A stretch of 64,000 nucleotides of DNA, taken from the NCBI GenBank assembly GCA_944472155.2, contig OX235272.1:92262020-92326019 (forward strand). The letters are read 5' to 3'. The stretch is from Trichobilharzia szidati. Its lineage: Eukaryota; Platyhelminthes; Trematoda; Strigeidida; Schistosomatidae. A model generated the notes under the pieces. That model was given only the letters and a program-made list of their open reading frames with translations. It had not been told where the DNA came from and searched no databases. Below are positions 55,101 to 58,100 of the stretch, piece by piece; positions within the stretch are counted from its first letter, which is position 1; every line of letters starts with the position of its first letter. The translations under genes and the position numbers were made by a program.

Positions 55101-58100
55101 GATTAGAAAAGTACATTGAAAACTTGACAGTTAATGTTGATAGTTTTATAATCTAAGTAAATATTTCATTCCTCGACAGTTACACCTCTACAACTGTATT
55201 TTCAGCAGTTTCATCCTCAAAAGTTGTACAATCGCATTTATTTACAGTCGAACACTTCGTCAGCGCCTATCAAAGTATGTCAACTGAATGATCATTCAGA
55301 GCCATTCATAAAGTTAACAGAAATCCACCGAAGGTATCGTGTTTCTGAATTATTTGTACACTGAAAATCTGAAGTTATATGATGTTCAAGAGAGACTTGT
55401 CCTCCTATCTCTACATTTGGTAATTGATGGTTGAAGACAATCGGCAGGGAGCCTTGAATCTAGGTTTCGTGCTAGTTGGCACTCGCAAGTCAGCAGGGCG
55501 TATCTGCCACCTTAAAGGAACTCACGTCCCTTCTGAGATTCGAACTCGCGTCACCCAGTGCTGCAGTGAGAGACGTTATCACTGAGCTAATTGGTGAGTG
55601 TACCAACTAGCACGAAACCTAGGTCCAAGGCTTCCTGCCGATTGCCTCCAACCATCTAATATCATCAAATCAATGTGCACCTTGGATGGCGAGCCACCTA
55701 GTGGAATGCTGGCCACATTGCAAACTTGACTGATATAACTCAGTCTGCACCGAAGAAAGGACTAGACACATCACACTAGTTACTAGTATCCAATCAAGGT
55801 AATTGTAAGTATATAAATGGAGAAGATTCGCAGTTCAGGTGAATCATTTTGGTGCAGTTAAGTTTTCTGAGTTGGATGCTTTAGTTTTGAAGCTTTTATT
55901 GTTATACTACACAACATCCTCAGAGCATACTAAATGATCCAGTTAAAAGAACACAACCACACCATAACTGTAAATATGTAAGCGAATGTATATAAATGAG
56001 AATGTATAGCTGCTTTTGAAGATGAAATCGCCGAAAAGATATCTTTGCTGAACTTCTCATCTTTTCCTCTCTTGTGTCCTGATGGGCATTTTCAACGAAG
56101 GCATCTCCACCAGCCTGCTGAAAACTTTTATCAACACTTACGCCTTCCAAGCTCGATAACGGTGATGAGATGGCTAGGCGTAAAGGATAACCGACAAGGA
56201 ACTCTGACGCGTAGTGGACCAGCAGGCAAGAAACTATGGCTGAGCAAACATGCTGAAGAAAATGAAGATGAATTGGACACATGCTGATATAAGTAAGCCA
56301 ATATAAATTATTATTATTCCCGGGAATTTCGAATAAACTAAGTAATTTAGGTCACACAAACTCACTGGATTACAAGAGAAAAGCAATCAAATCTTATGTA
56401 AAAGGTTGAGACGATAAAACTGTAAGAAAGGCGGAGTGACTACTGTTTTAATCCTGATCACACATGATAAACTGTGAACTCACAGCTTTTCAAATCGAGG
56501 TTTTCAACTCAGAAAGTGGCTTCATAATCTGAAGGTCTTGAGCTTGCTCCCTAACTGTGGGGCCGTTGGTGGGTACTGATGAAGAGTCTCAAACCAGGAC
56601 AAAACAGCTGTCCAGGCACTCTGTTATCCTCAGTGTTTCTATAACTAACATCAATCTGTGATCAGCAAACTTGAACCAGAGAGTAGGAATTTACCGAATT
56701 CTCATAGAATCCAATAGTCTGAGAAGAACTTTTTGTATCCTCAATCTCTTCACGACTTGAGGGAGTTATTCATTAAGAATTGATACAAGTCTTTTGCGAA
56801 CTTTGACGCTGATATATTTCGTATTTTATATCCGACTTATACCAGACGTCATTTGGGATATGGGATCCAGGCAGCGAGCCCGTGTTTCAAATACGAAATA
56901 GACTTATTAGAAAGGGTGCAAAGAGTAGGAACTAAGCTAATAAAGAGTTTCTCAACTCTCTCATATGAGGAGAGGTTAAGTCGACTGGATTTATTTCCAC
57001 TGTCATACAGACGACTTAGGGGTGAGCTAATACTAGCATACCGTATCCTAAGAAATGATTTTGGAGCTAATTTATCTAATTTATTTCTTCCTTCTAGCAC
57101 CAACTAATTGCGAGGACATCACTTCAAAGTTCAAAAACCACGGTCGAATCGTCTGCGTCTGGAGATCCGTTTTTCGCATCGAATTGTGAACCATTGGAAC
57201 TCCCTACCGGAACACGTCGTATCAGCGCCATCCGTTGATTCATTCAAGGCGAAATTGGGCCTCCTGTGTGTAACAAATCGAAAGGATTAACACAGGCATA
57301 TAGCCTACTATCCTAAATAAATTGTAAACTGTATATAGATAAAGCAATAAGAAGACGTAATTTGTCTGAATCGTGTAATGTATTTGCACAACACATTTCG
57401 AACAATCTGATCACACACGGACTTGTCATAGGAATATATATATGAAATTAATAAAGAGGTAAGAGGTGAGAAAATAGACTTAGGTCAAGTTAAAAGGATA
57501 TACTGAAGGTCAAAATAACAATGAAGACCACTAAACCAAATAGCAGAGGTAATAGTACATCTGCTATGGTATCAAAACAAAATTTACCACGGAAGGTTTA
57601 ATGTGATGACGAATTGTTTTTGAACGCATAAAGGTGGTTTAAACTTTTTAATTGCTAGGGCTTCCACAAACTTTAGGATACGCCCCAAACATGTTTTACA
57701 GATAGGTTTAAAAAGATCTGTTAACGTCAATTTTATGTCCTGTCTCTATAACATATGTTTCTCAATAGAGGAGCTAGGTCTCCTGTTCTCACCAATAATG
57801 GGTTCTGAAGATTCCATTTGTTTCTGGAGCCATTTAGGAATATGCTCTGAAGCCCTTACTTGCAGAGATCGATGAGTCCGCCCTATATATGTGTGTGCAC
57901 ACGTACATTCAAATTGGTAAATACAGTGGGATGTGACATCATTTTTCGCATGTTCGAAGGGCTTAGATAGATAAATTGGCTTCGCATTCTCTATTATTAT
58001 GATCTTAGCTGCATAAAAAGTCTTTTTAACAGCAGCGTTTAGTCTTTGTCCAGTTATTAAGCTGCTATGATGTCCCATATAGGTTAACTTGATGCACACG

